Origin: Melioribacteraceae bacterium
Lineage (GTDB): Bacteria; Bacteroidota; Ignavibacteria; Ignavibacteriales; Melioribacteraceae
Assembly (NCBI GenBank): GCA_021647785.1
Contig: JAKIUC010000010.1
Location: 1-64,000 of the forward strand
Direction of reading: 5' to 3'
DNA length: 64,000 nt
Part shown: positions 43,265 through 52,374 of the stretch, one piece after another
How positions within the stretch are numbered: position 1 is the first letter of the stretch
Layout of the letters: the number at the start of each line of letters is the position of its first letter
Translations under genes and position numbers: made by a program
Notes under the pieces: model-generated
The model's input: only the letters and a program-made list of their open reading frames with translations
What the model was told of the DNA's origin: nothing
Databases searched by the model: none

Positions 43265-44539
43265 TTAATCATCAATTGATTGCAGCACAAGAGTTTTGAA
43301 TCTCTTCTTGATTTTTGAGTTGCCTACTGGACGAAGTTGGCTCATGTATATTCCAATCAACTCTTCCGTGGGGTCAATAAAAAATGTTGTGTACCAAAAA
43401 CCGCTCCAGCTTAGAGTACCACGTGAACCAACCTCTCTAACTATATCACGCATATTAATATAAAAGCCGAGACCAAAATGTTTATACCGAGGCGGACCAA
43501 TATGAACAGCCGACATCAACTCTACCGTTTTACGACTTAATATTCGTTCACCATCTAATTCACCGTTGTTTAATATCATTTGACAAAACCTAACATAATC
43601 ATTTGCAGTTGACACCAAACCAGCTCCGCCGGAAAAATAAGTTTTGGGTCCGCCATAAGGATATGAAGCAGTATATTCAAATGCACCACTTGTTAATACT
43701 CTTCCATCATTTATCCGCTCAATCTTATTATCTCCATTAAGCGTATAAGCAGCAGCAAGTTTTGGTAGTTTTTCTTCTGGCGGATAAAAATATGTGTCAT
43801 TCATTTTTAATGGTTTAAATATTCTTTCTTGCAGAAATTTATCGAATGATATACCAGAAACAACTTCAACAAGATACCCTAACACATCTATAGATAATCC
43901 ATAAGTAAATTTTTCTCCCGGATGATTAACTAAAGGTAACTGTGCTAATTTTTTAATATTTTCACTTGTAGTTCTATCAAACTCCGCTAAACCGCCACTG
44001 ATAAAAACATCTTTGTAACGAGGTCCCGAAACATCATTCCATTGATAGGGAATGCCTGATGTATGAGTAAGTAAATCACGAATCCTAATTTCTCTTTTTG
44101 CAGGAACAAGTGAATCCTGCCCATTAGAACCAACTACCTGAACCATTGGATTTTTAAATTCCGGGATAAAAGCAGAAACATTATCCATCAACATAAAATG
44201 TCCTTCTTCATATAACATCATAACAGCTACGCTTGTAATTGGTTTTGTCATAGATGCAATACGGAACATCGTGTTGTTATCCATTTTAATTTCAGCTTCT
44301 TTATCCTGATAACCAAAACTTTTCAAATATGCAGTTTTCCCTTTTCGGGCAATCAACACAACGGCTCCGGCAATTTTGCTATCGCTAATTTCTTTTTCAA
44401 TTAAATTATCAATGCGTTCAAGTCTTTGTTCCGATAGCCCAACGCTCTCTGGTGCAGCAGTTGGAAGACCCTGTGCAAATAAATTTGAGGAAACTGTTAT
44501 TAGTATAAAATAGCTAAATGTTAATATTTTTATTTTCAT
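43265..44539 (-). CDS. Secreted beta-lactamase-fold serine hydrolase (esterase/PBP-like)
   Basis: A 424-residue protein with signal peptide (ILTFSYFILITVSSNLFAQG). The Ser-x-x-Lys motif is SMTKPITS, the second motif region is FTYGLSIDVLGYLVEVVSG (Tyr in the YxN position followed by Gly-Leu), and the third is SWSGFWYTTFFID. The missing Asn and the SWSG block suggest an EstB-type esterase or other serine hydrolase rather than a true class C beta-lactamase. It lies 21 bases upstream of the GH5/GH140-like gene, and therefore probably removes an ester from the same glycan. Resistance to antibiotics should not be inferred from the fold. Confidence 0.85.
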   Translation of the reverse strand: MKIKILTFSYFILITVSSNLFAQGLPTAAPESVGLSEQRLERIDNLIEKEISDSKIAGAVVLIARKGKTAYLKSFGYQDKEAEIKMDNNTMFRIASMTKPITSVAVMMLYEEGHFMLMDNVSAFIPEFKNPMVQVVGSNGQDSLVPAKREIRIRDLLTHTSGIPYQWNDVSGPRYKDVFISGGLAEFDRTTSENIKKLAQLPLVNHPGEKFTYGLSIDVLGYLVEVVSGISFDKFLQERIFKPLKMNDTYFYPPEEKLPKLAAAYTLNGDNKIERINDGRVLTSGAFEYTASYPYGGPKTYFSGGAGLVSTANDYVRFCQMILNNGELDGERILSRKTVELMSAVHIGPPRYKHFGLGFYINMRDIVREVGSRGTLSWSGFWYTTFFIDPTEELIGIYMSQLRPVGNSKIKKRFKTLVLQSIDD

Positions 44540-44954
44540 TTTATTCTTAGTAATTATTTTTAAAATAGGTTCTATATGAATTATAATGGGTAGATGCTAA
44601 CAGAATAAAAATAGGTAATAAACCAGTGAACTGGCAAAAGCCAAATTAGTTTATCCAAAATTATGCAATAGAAAATAAATTTCAACTAACAGAACCCTCA
44701 GCTTTTGCAAAATCTCAATCACTATGCTCTACTTGGCAATATGCATCTCAACTGAGTTGAGATGCATAATTTATAGTATTACCACCTAAATCTTTGCTTT
44801 TTATGTTTTAGCTTTTGTCTTGTATCTGATATCTGACATCTGTAGTATTGACGACTAAATCCTTGTTTTTTTTGTAAAGAAATTGTAAGGGTAAAAAACA
44901 TTATATTTTTCTTTTCTTTGCCTTTGCCTCAGCCTTGCGGTTTACCGCCATATG
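44540..44954. repeat. 415-base gap with two short palindromes
   Basis: The gap holds AACCAGT-GA-ACTGGC (44621-44634), of the same family as the pair near 41400, and the near-perfect TATGCATCTCAAC-TGA-GTTGAGATGCATA (44740-44768). There is no gene. Simple repeats (ATCTGATATCTGACATCTG near 44825) are present. I see no definite promoter. Confidence 0.7.
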
Positions 44955-47291
44955 TTAATCATTATCAACTTTAATTTCCAATTTTGATGGCACCTCTCTT
45001 TTTTCAGAGGCACTAATTGAGAGTAGAATAATTCCATTATCTGGTGCGAACCCTTTCTTACGCCACATTTTTTGATCAAATTCTTTTACTCCAACTAAAT
45101 TTACTTTTTTAATTGTTTTACCAAAACGAGGGCTTCTCCACTCGTAGGCATAAAAAGTTATTGGAGTATTCTCATCGTTAGAACAATCCACCGCATCAGC
45201 GGCATAGGCATATTTACCAGGTTTTGTTTCGGCAGAGCGTGAAGTCCACTCCAAAATATGAACACCGTATCTAATAGGTATAGTAACAACAAAACCATCT
45301 TCGTAAATAACTTCGTACCAGCCAATTAAATCTGCCGATTCAGGAAAAGCATGTCGCACTTTGTTAGCTTTTATATTTTTCCCAGGCTTCAAAGATGCAT
45401 GTAAAAAGATAAGACTGTTTACATCTTTATCAATAACAATTCCATTTAATCTATTATTTTCACCAGTACTAGTGCTATCACTTCTTACTAAAATAGCATC
45501 CGATGATTTTGGAAGTGAAAATTTTACAGAAGCGGCACTAACTTCACCATCAATCAAATTCTCGAAATCTCGAGATATCTCTGTTGATAAATTAGAATTA
45601 AAAAATTCAGAAATATCAAACTGAACCAATGGATTATTATCCAAACTTGGAGGATTAACACCGCGGAAGTTTTTGCGTACAACTGGCATCATTTGTTGCA
45701 CAGTTTTCGTAAGTTCTTTTTCAGTAGGAAGATGTTCTGACCAGAGCATATTTGCACTTCCCAAGTATTCGTACAACATATCTTTACCAAAATTATACTC
45801 TGTAGCCGCTGCCCACGATGATGGAGCGCCACCAATCATATTTTCTTTAGCTGCACGTTCTTTATAATTTTTAATTCCAGGTTTCATATTTCCATAAGCT
45901 GTTTGTGTAAAACCTAAATCAGTATATGCACTATCACTTTTTTCGCCCCAAATATGCCCCCACATCCAGTTAAAAATTAGAATATCTTTTGGGATTGAAC
46001 TACGCACACGCTCCGGTGATATTGCACCAGGTACATTGTAATGTGTTCCGTCAGCAAACTCCTCCACTCGGAAGCCTTTATTGCGAACCATTTCCAATAA
46101 GTGATCACCCCACATTGCAGATTTTACACCTTTCGCACTTAAATAGTTGTAGATTTTATTTATATCCTCAATAAATAAATCTTGATAATCCTTATCCTTG
46201 CAAAGATCACACACACCAAAATTCACCCGCCATTCATCTTTCCCAATATGAATCATTTCAGGTTTCATCACATCAATATATTCATCAAACACATCAAAGA
46301 GTAGTTCATAACTTCCTGGCTCCGATGGACAAAATGTATCTGGCCATTCTGCATCCTTTTGCTCGGCTAAATGACGGTGGCGTGTTAAAAGAAAATAGGC
46401 ATGGGATAGTGAAGGGATTTCGGGAATCACATCAATGAAATTTGCACGGGCAAACTCTACTAAATCTGCAACATCATCTTGTTCCAAAATTTGTCCATCA
46501 GCAAGCTGATAGTGCGAATCGTCCGTGCCTTCGCCATTAGGTCCGCTCGGACGGTTACGGCGTGTATATAACAATGATTTATTGAAATCAACAGTTCCGG
46601 CATTTAACTCGGGATGTTTTTTCAAACGCATATTACTATTAATTTGTATTACCACTTTATTGTATTTGTACAAAGCCATAAAGTCACGCAGAAATCTTTT
46701 AAAGAAGGGAATATTTTCATGCCCAGGTAGAAAAAGGTGAATACCCCTGAAAGGAAGAGTTGGTTTATCAAAAACTAAAAGACCCGGAGCTTCAACAACA
46801 TCGTTTTTCTTTTTTAATATTTGCCGAAGAGACTGCAAACCATAGTAAGCACCAGGCTGATCGAAACCAGCAACAACTATTTGCTTTTGAGATACATCTA
46901 ATATGTAACCCTCTTTTCCTGCTGAATCTAATTTATCTTGCAAATCATTTTTTGAGATATAACTTTTAATCAACTCATTTTCTTGCGAAGCTATTAAAAA
47001 GTAATTACCGCTTTCAGGAAGTTGGTCTGTTTCAACAACCAAAACCGCAGTCCCAAATTGGTCACTTAATTCTGCAGAGAGAAAGCTGGCAAGAAACAAA
47101 TCTTTTTCGTCAGGATTTGTGGGCACCAAAATTTCTGTTTTTTCATTTACGCTAAAAGTCTCTCCCGTAAGCTCCAATTGCTGCGGGTAAGGAAAAATTA
47201 GAGGCGAATCATCCGAAGATGCCATCACGCTAAATGTGAAAATTGAAAAACATAAAAATAATGTTATCTTAATTTGTTTGTTAAATATCAT
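44955..47291 (-). CDS. GH20 beta-N-acetylhexosaminidase
   Basis: A 778-residue exported GH20 enzyme (signal IKITLFLCFSIFTFSVMASS). A GH20b-type N-domain (residues 30-175) precedes the catalytic barrel beginning RGIHLFLPGHENIPFF. The catalytic pair is Asp352-Glu353 in MIHIGKDEWRVNF. In the usual HxGGDE motif, GGDE reads GKDE here. The C-terminal part is a beta domain of about 150 residues. The enzyme removes terminal GlcNAc or GalNAc from glycans by substrate-assisted catalysis. A strong AAAGGAG site precedes the ATG, and the upstream 113 bases carry a palindrome and a direct repeat that could be regulatory. The natural partner sugars may be mucin- or glycosaminoglycan-like. Confidence 0.9.
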   Translation of the reverse strand: MIFNKQIKITLFLCFSIFTFSVMASSDDSPLIFPYPQQLELTGETFSVNEKTEILVPTNPDEKDLFLASFLSAELSDQFGTAVLVVETDQLPESGNYFLIASQENELIKSYISKNDLQDKLDSAGKEGYILDVSQKQIVVAGFDQPGAYYGLQSLRQILKKKNDVVEAPGLLVFDKPTLPFRGIHLFLPGHENIPFFKRFLRDFMALYKYNKVVIQINSNMRLKKHPELNAGTVDFNKSLLYTRRNRPSGPNGEGTDDSHYQLADGQILEQDDVADLVEFARANFIDVIPEIPSLSHAYFLLTRHRHLAEQKDAEWPDTFCPSEPGSYELLFDVFDEYIDVMKPEMIHIGKDEWRVNFGVCDLCKDKDYQDLFIEDINKIYNYLSAKGVKSAMWGDHLLEMVRNKGFRVEEFADGTHYNVPGAISPERVRSSIPKDILIFNWMWGHIWGEKSDSAYTDLGFTQTAYGNMKPGIKNYKERAAKENMIGGAPSSWAAATEYNFGKDMLYEYLGSANMLWSEHLPTEKELTKTVQQMMPVVRKNFRGVNPPSLDNNPLVQFDISEFFNSNLSTEISRDFENLIDGEVSAASVKFSLPKSSDAILVRSDSTSTGENNRLNGIVIDKDVNSLIFLHASLKPGKNIKANKVRHAFPESADLIGWYEVIYEDGFVVTIPIRYGVHILEWTSRSAETKPGKYAYAADAVDCSNDENTPITFYAYEWRSPRFGKTIKKVNLVGVKEFDQKMWRKKGFAPDNGIILLSISASEKREVPSKLEIKVDND

Positions 47292-47335
47292 GAATGTTTT
47301 CTCCTTTGGTTTTAAAATTAATTTTATGTTAACTC

Positions 47336-47399
47336 TAACACATGTGTTATTCGTGCAATATTACTCTAATATTTATTAATTAAAACAATATTACACTAA
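47336..47399 (-). promoter_or_regulatory. Candidate control region of GH20: palindrome and 14-nt direct repeat
   Basis: The gap before GH20 has a 14-bp perfect palindrome TAACACATGTGTTA (47336-47349), followed by the direct repeat CAATATTACTCTAA (47356-47369) and CAATATTACACTAA (47386-47399), which differ at one base and are exactly 30 bases apart, about three helical turns. This may be an operator with two half sites. No core promoter was recognised. Confidence 0.35.
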
Positions 47400-47404
47400 A
47401 CTAA

Positions 47405-48295
47405 TTATACTTTTGCAATCATTTTTTCAAAAATTTTACGTTGTTCAATAAGGGCTTTCACTAAATCTTCTGGTTTTGTTCTGCATTCCAATAATATCCA
47501 CCCTTCATAATTCATTTTTTTAAAGAGTGATAATAATTCTTGAAAAGGATATTTTTCAGAATTAAGTTCTCGAATGTGCACAGTATCTCCAAACCATTTT
47601 TTTACTAAATTAAAATTATATTCAAGACCTTCATTCCATAGGTCCTGCTCATTAGAATTCCAGCATACTCTAGCATTAGGGCTATCCACATATTCCATAA
47701 TTTGTTTTATTACTGGTAGTTCTTGTGTTCCATGTCCATGTACTTCCAACCGGATTGTTTGCCCAAATTCAGCAGCATATTTACCAACTATATTTAGAGA
47801 TTTACCAATTTGTTCAATAGTTTTTTCTTTTGGAACTCCGTCATGAAACCCATCTGGTTTTACCTTAACTCCAGTACCACCAATATCATGACTTAGTTTA
47901 ATAAAATCCTTTGTTACCTCAATTGATTTTGCCAATTCATCAGGGTCAACATAATCGTACTTCTGATTTGTTCCCATTCCTACAACTTCTACTTTACTAT
48001 CTGCAAATTGTTTTTTTACATTGTCTCTTTCAGCTTTAGTAAGTTCCGTAGTAACACCATGTGCATGTTGTATTCTAAGTTCAACTCCGGTAAGACCAGC
48101 GGTAGTACAGTTTTTAATTAATGTTGGGATATCCCAATCCTTACCCCACAAATAAGTAACAAGCCCCAATCTCATTTTATTCTCTACCATTATCTTATCC
48201 ATAGGGACTTTACACCCTGGTAAAATAGCTGCACCAGTCATTAAAGATAATACTTTAATAAAATCTTTTCTGTCAATCATATTTGTTGTTTTCAT
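47405..48295 (-). CDS. Exported sugar phosphate isomerase/epimerase-like TIM barrel
   Basis: A 296-residue protein whose start resembles a TAT or lipoprotein leader (DRKDFIKVLSLMTGAAILPG followed by Cys). The xylose-isomerase-like barrel shows GLTGVELRIQHAHG, VKPDGFHDGVPKEKT, TIRLEVHGHGTQELP and the terminal WILLECRTKPED, with His and Glu residues suited to bind a metal. Similar proteins occur next to Gfo/Idh/MocA and DUF1080 genes and are thought to act on oxidised sugars. It lies upstream of GH20. The 283-base gap on its other side from the phosphatase may contain the promoter for this pair. Substrate unknown. Confidence 0.8.
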   Translation of the reverse strand: MKTTNMIDRKDFIKVLSLMTGAAILPGCKVPMDKIMVENKMRLGLVTYLWGKDWDIPTLIKNCTTAGLTGVELRIQHAHGVTTELTKAERDNVKKQFADSKVEVVGMGTNQKYDYVDPDELAKSIEVTKDFIKLSHDIGGTGVKVKPDGFHDGVPKEKTIEQIGKSLNIVGKYAAEFGQTIRLEVHGHGTQELPVIKQIMEYVDSPNARVCWNSNEQDLWNEGLEYNFNLVKKWFGDTVHIRELNSEKYPFQELLSLFKKMNYEGWILLECRTKPEDLVKALIEQRKIFEKMIAKV

Positions 48296-48578
48296 TTCAT
48301 TATCCCTATGTTGTTATAAAATTGTTTTCTATTTGATTTATCTTAATTTTCATATATCACTTGGTGTTCGTGCATTTTTAAAGGTGTTTTACTTAAACTA
48401 TTTGAATATTTCATATTTATTCCAATGATAATTCGTTTTTATTCTAAATTTATATTTTGATTTTACGAATTTAAGTAGAACTGACTTGCTATTGATATAT
48501 TAACCTTTGTTTAAAAGGGGATGAGAGTTTCCGACCAAGTACTATATATACAATAAATTAAAGTAACCATTTATTAAC

Positions 48579-50882
48579 TTAATGCTTCAGTTCAAATTCA
48601 TCCAAAATACCACCGTCACTTCCATCACCATTCATTTTACGAGCCGTAACCTTTAATGTCTTGCCCTCAATTTCAATAACCACATAATGGTATTGATAAA
48701 ATTTGCCTTCATCGGGTTCATTGTTTTCAAGAGTAGCTTTATGATCAGGAATATCTATTTGCTCCCATTCAAAATATTTATGGTTACCTAAATTTCCACC
48801 ACCGCCGCCAGTAACAATATATGCTACGTTATTTCCTTTACCAGTAGCAGGGTCGTAAGGTGGATGCGGTAAACCTCTTTGATAATTATGAGAATGTCCG
48901 CTTAAAACAATATCAACACCACCAGCTTCCATTATTGGAACTAAATCTTTACGTAAGGCTTCTTCTCCATTATAAAATCCGCCAGACCAAACTTCTGAAT
49001 AAGGTGGTTGATGCATTAGAACAATAATCCACTCACTTGTTTTATTAGCTTTTTTTAATTCTTCCACGAACCAGTTATATTGCTGGCTCCCGACTGCAAG
49101 ACCACGCCCATTAGGAAGCGTTGCCTTATTTAGGTCAAGAAAAATTAAATGTGCATTTCCATAATTAACAGAAAAATAATATTCGGTACTTCCGGTTGAG
49201 GTCAATGGATGATTAACATATTTTTCAAAAGGAGGAACAACACGTGTACCCAAATATCCATCATGTTCATGATTACCAATAGAGATGTATGAAGGAACTG
49301 AACCGCTAACAAATCGTAATGGATAAAAATATTCGTCAACCCATGTCATCAGATTATTGCCTGTACCTACAACATCCCCAACATGTAGAATCAAATCGGC
49401 ATTTTCTTTAGCCATCATCTTTACTAAATTTTCATGAATTTTTGCATAAGATTTGTTATCGCCATAGGCAATAAATTTAATTGGTTCGTTCTTTGGTTTT
49501 TTCGTATTAAATGTTTGTTCTACACTACTAATATTAAAACATTGAACTTTGTAGTTGTACGTTTCATTTGGTTTCAATCCAACCAAAGTAATTTCGTGCA
49601 TGTTTGAATAAATTTCATCTTCAAATGCAATTTTATCCATCTTACTATTTTTACCATAAATAACTTTACCATAGGTAGGATATACTGTTTCCCACATAAT
49701 AGTAATTCCATCCTCTTGCAGATTTTGCAAATATGGCGGAATTAAAAACGCAGGCTGATTTCTCAAAGCAGCTACTGCACTTTTGATAGCACTTTTAGTC
49801 AATTTTATAACTGTATCAAAATCAGAATTGATATTTTCATTTATAATTTGTGTTACTTTATTAATAACAGACATATCGGGCGAAGGATGCCTCTCACAAT
49901 ATCTACCAAGTCGGTCGAGCTCAACTTTAATCTCAGTAAAAGAATTTCTTCGTTGATATGCTTCATCCGTTACTAATTTGGCATACCTTAAATTTCCTTT
50001 GCTTCCCACATCGTTTATTACTTTAATAGCAATTTGGTATGATGTATCCTTTTTTGCAGAATTTGTAATTATAACGTTTCCATTGCTACCGCTGAACTGC
50101 TGGTGCAATCTGCCATCTATCCAAATCTCCCCCTTGTCATTTGCCTTAACAATTAGTCTAACCGCTTTCCCTTCAACTTCAAATCCATTAATCTCGTTTG
50201 GAATAGTCATTTCAGTTCTGTACCAAGCGTGCTGCATTTTGCCTCGCCAAGCATTTCCGGATTTTCTTTCTTCCCATTTAGAATCATCAAAGTCCAGTTG
50301 TGCCGTATCATCATCAGCTCCTCTCTTAAATTTCCAATCCTTTATTGCAATGCCACCTTTCGGTTGTAAAAGAGTAAATGATGAGATTAAATTTCCATAT
50401 CCCGAAGGCATACCAACTAACCGAGCACTATAAAAACGACTGTTGTAACCGCGGTTTTTACTTTTTATTTCTATCGAATATTTGTCCCCTGCTTTTGCCG
50501 ATAACGACACTATAGTTTTTTCAGAATATCTATTTACTCTAAATATTTTTTTTCCATTAATAAAAACTTCTCCCCATGGTCTAACGTGAATGTATAATAT
50601 TACATCAAGTCCTTTAAATTTAGGGGGTATTATAATATTTTGTTTGAACCACTTGACACCATTCTTTTCCCAATTGGGTACGTTTAATTTCTCTAATTTC
50701 CATATAGATTTATTATCTGCCATTGCTTCTTCAATAGTTAAATCGCCAACGTGTGCATACCATTCGTTAATCTCCATGTACGGATGGGGTTCCAGCGGTT
50801 GCGTAATTATTTCGGATTGTGCAAATATTTGATTACTTATCAAGAGAATGATAACTGAAACTAAATTTAATATTTTATTCAT
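48579..50882 (-). CDS. Purple-acid-phosphatase-like metallophosphoesterase with beta-sandwich N-domains
   Basis: A 767-residue secreted protein (signal [15 protein letters not shown]). Residues 30-300 are two galactose-binding-like jelly rolls ([22 protein letters not shown]) resembling GH2 N-domains. After a helical linker comes a fibronectin-like domain ([18 protein letters not shown]) and the metallophosphatase core. Its metal ligands are visible in [45 protein letters not shown] and [10 protein letters not shown]. This is typical of purple acid phosphatases, and unusual in its sugar-binding front part. It probably removes phosphate from a glycan or related ester. It ends the run of genes from GH3. 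Confidence 0.88.
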   Translation of the reverse strand: MNKILNLVSVIILLISNQIFAQSEIITQPLEPHPYMEINEWYAHVGDLTIEEAMADNKSIWKLEKLNVPNWEKNGVKWFKQNIIIPPKFKGLDVILYIHVRPWGEVFINGKKIFRVNRYSEKTIVSLSAKAGDKYSIEIKSKNRGYNSRFYSARLVGMPSGYGNLISSFTLLQPKGGIAIKDWKFKRGADDDTAQLDFDDSKWEERKSGNAWRGKMQHAWYRTEMTIPNEINGFEVEGKAVRLIVKANDKGEIWIDGRLHQQFSGSNGNVIITNSAKKDTSYQIAIKVINDVGSKGNLRYAKLVTDEAYQRRNSFTEIKVELDRLGRYCERHPSPDMSVINKVTQIINENINSDFDTVIKLTKSAIKSAVAALRNQPAFLIPPYLQNLQEDGITIMWETVYPTYGKVIYGKNSKMDKIAFEDEIYSNMHEITLVGLKPNETYNYKVQCFNISSVEQTFNTKKPKNEPIKFIAYGDNKSYAKIHENLVKMMAKENADLILHVGDVVGTGNNLMTWVDEYFYPLRFVSGSVPSYISIGNHEHDGYLGTRVVPPFEKYVNHPLTSTGSTEYYFSVNYGNAHLIFLDLNKATLPNGRGLAVGSQQYNWFVEELKKANKTSEWIIVLMHQPPYSEVWSGGFYNGEEALRKDLVPIMEAGGVDIVLSGHSHNYQRGLPHPPYDPATGKGNNVAYIVTGGGGGNLGNHKYFEWEQIDIPDHKATLENNEPDEGKFYQYHYVVIEIEGKTLKVTARKMNGDGSDGGILDEFELKH

Positions 50883-50924
50883 TTTTGATGATTTTTTTAA
50901 CTTCTATAATAAAAGAGACTCTAT

Positions 50925-52325
50925 CTAATTGTGCTTATAAATTTTATGTTTTTTATTATTAATCACAACTGAATCAAGATCATATTGTTCAGTCAACTCT
51001 TGTTTTAATTGCGTTAATATATCTTGATTTTCATCTGATACTTCTGTTCTTTCATTGGGGTCTTTAGCAATATTGAATAACTCATCTTTGCCGCTATCTA
51101 TATCACCAGTTCGAACAAGTTTCCAATCATTCTTACGAACTGCTAGTTGAGTAGGAGTTCTCCAATAGAAGGTCCTATTATTATCAATTTGTTTTCCATC
51201 TATTACCGGTAAAATATTAATTCCTTCAACTTCAGATTTAGCAGGAACGTCTTCCCCAATAAGAGCTGCTAATGTTGGGTATATATCAATAATACTTACA
51301 GCCTCTGATATTTTTCTTGGAGTAAAATTGTTCTTCCAATAAAATATTGCCGGCACACGAATACCTCCCTCGTATAGTTGAGACTTCCATCCCTTTAATG
51401 GGGCGTTATCTCCGAGGCGGTCATTGGGACCATGTTCACCATTATATAGCTTTCTCTTTGGGAACCAACTTTTCTGCCCGCCATTGTCACTAATAAAAAT
51501 TATAAGTGTATTATCAATTATATTTTCGTTTTCAAGCGATGCAACAACTTTGTTAATAGCTTCATCCATATGAGTTACTGATGCAGCATAAATTTTTCGC
51601 GACTGATTTTCAATTTTCCCATCATAAGGTTTTGACCACTTATCTTCTTCCTGCAAAGGATAATGCGGCACAGTAAAAGAGACATATAGAAAAAATGGAT
51701 TTGACTTGTCTCGAATTTTTGTAATGTATTTTATTGCTTCATCGGCAATTAAATCGGTAGCATGTCCGGCTTCAACAATAAATTTATCATTACGATGCCA
51801 AGTTGTATCACCTTCTTTATAAATATGTGTGTATTGGTCAATTTGTCCATGAAGAGAACCATAGCTGTAGTTAAATCCATACTGACTTGGATATTTTTCA
51901 GGAACAGTTCCGAGATGCCATTTACCAGTAATAGCCGTTTCGTAGTTTCCTTGCTGAAATAATTCGGCTAAAGTTACTTTGTTTTTCGGAACTTCAGAAT
52001 ATGGCTGTATAGGAGTTAAAACACCAAAACGACTGGGAGCTCGCCCAGTTAATAGAGCAGCACGTGTTGGTGAACATGTTGGATAGACATAGAACTGATC
52101 AAACTCTACTCCCTCTTTCGCTAACCTATCCATAGTAGGTGTGTTTATTTCAGAGCCATGATAACCGACATCATTCCAACCCAAATCATCAGCTATAAAT
52201 ATTACGACATTAGGTTTATTTGGTTTATCAACTTTCTGCTGGCTGTAAGCGGTTATACTTAAAGCAATAGTACATGAAATAATGACAAAAAAATATTTAA
52301 TTTTAATTTGCAATCTATCAAACAT
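50925..52325 (-). CDS. Sulfatase (S1 family, formylglycine-dependent)
   Basis: A 466-residue secreted sulfatase (signal IALSITAYSQ). The formylglycine Cys84 lies in TCSPTRAALLTGRAPSRFG. Metal-binding blocks are VVIFIADDLGWNDVGYHG and IFISDNGGQKSWFPKRKLYN. The substrate loop has YVSFTVPHYPLQEED. The form resembles arylsulfatase B and related S1 enzymes for galactose, GalNAc or fucose sulfate. It follows GH97 by 49 bases and precedes the phosphatase, in a run also holding GH2 and GH88. Desulfation of galactose-containing oligosaccharides is therefore likely, but the position is unknown. Confidence 0.93.
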   Translation of the reverse strand: MFDRLQIKIKYFFVIISCTIALSITAYSQQKVDKPNKPNVVIFIADDLGWNDVGYHGSEINTPTMDRLAKEGVEFDQFYVYPTCSPTRAALLTGRAPSRFGVLTPIQPYSEVPKNKVTLAELFQQGNYETAITGKWHLGTVPEKYPSQYGFNYSYGSLHGQIDQYTHIYKEGDTTWHRNDKFIVEAGHATDLIADEAIKYITKIRDKSNPFFLYVSFTVPHYPLQEEDKWSKPYDGKIENQSRKIYAASVTHMDEAINKVVASLENENIIDNTLIIFISDNGGQKSWFPKRKLYNGEHGPNDRLGDNAPLKGWKSQLYEGGIRVPAIFYWKNNFTPRKISEAVSIIDIYPTLAALIGEDVPAKSEVEGINILPVIDGKQIDNNRTFYWRTPTQLAVRKNDWKLVRTGDIDSGKDELFNIAKDPNERTEVSDENQDILTQLKQELTEQYDLDSVVINNKKHKIYKHN

Positions 52326-52374
52326 GCTAATCCTTGTTTTTTTTATTATTTAACATTTTTATTTTCAAACATTA

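Noticed and set aside
43265-44539. Antibiotic-resistance beta-lactamase
   Set aside because: The second and third motifs do not fit class C enzymes; an esterase or related serine hydrolase is more likely.
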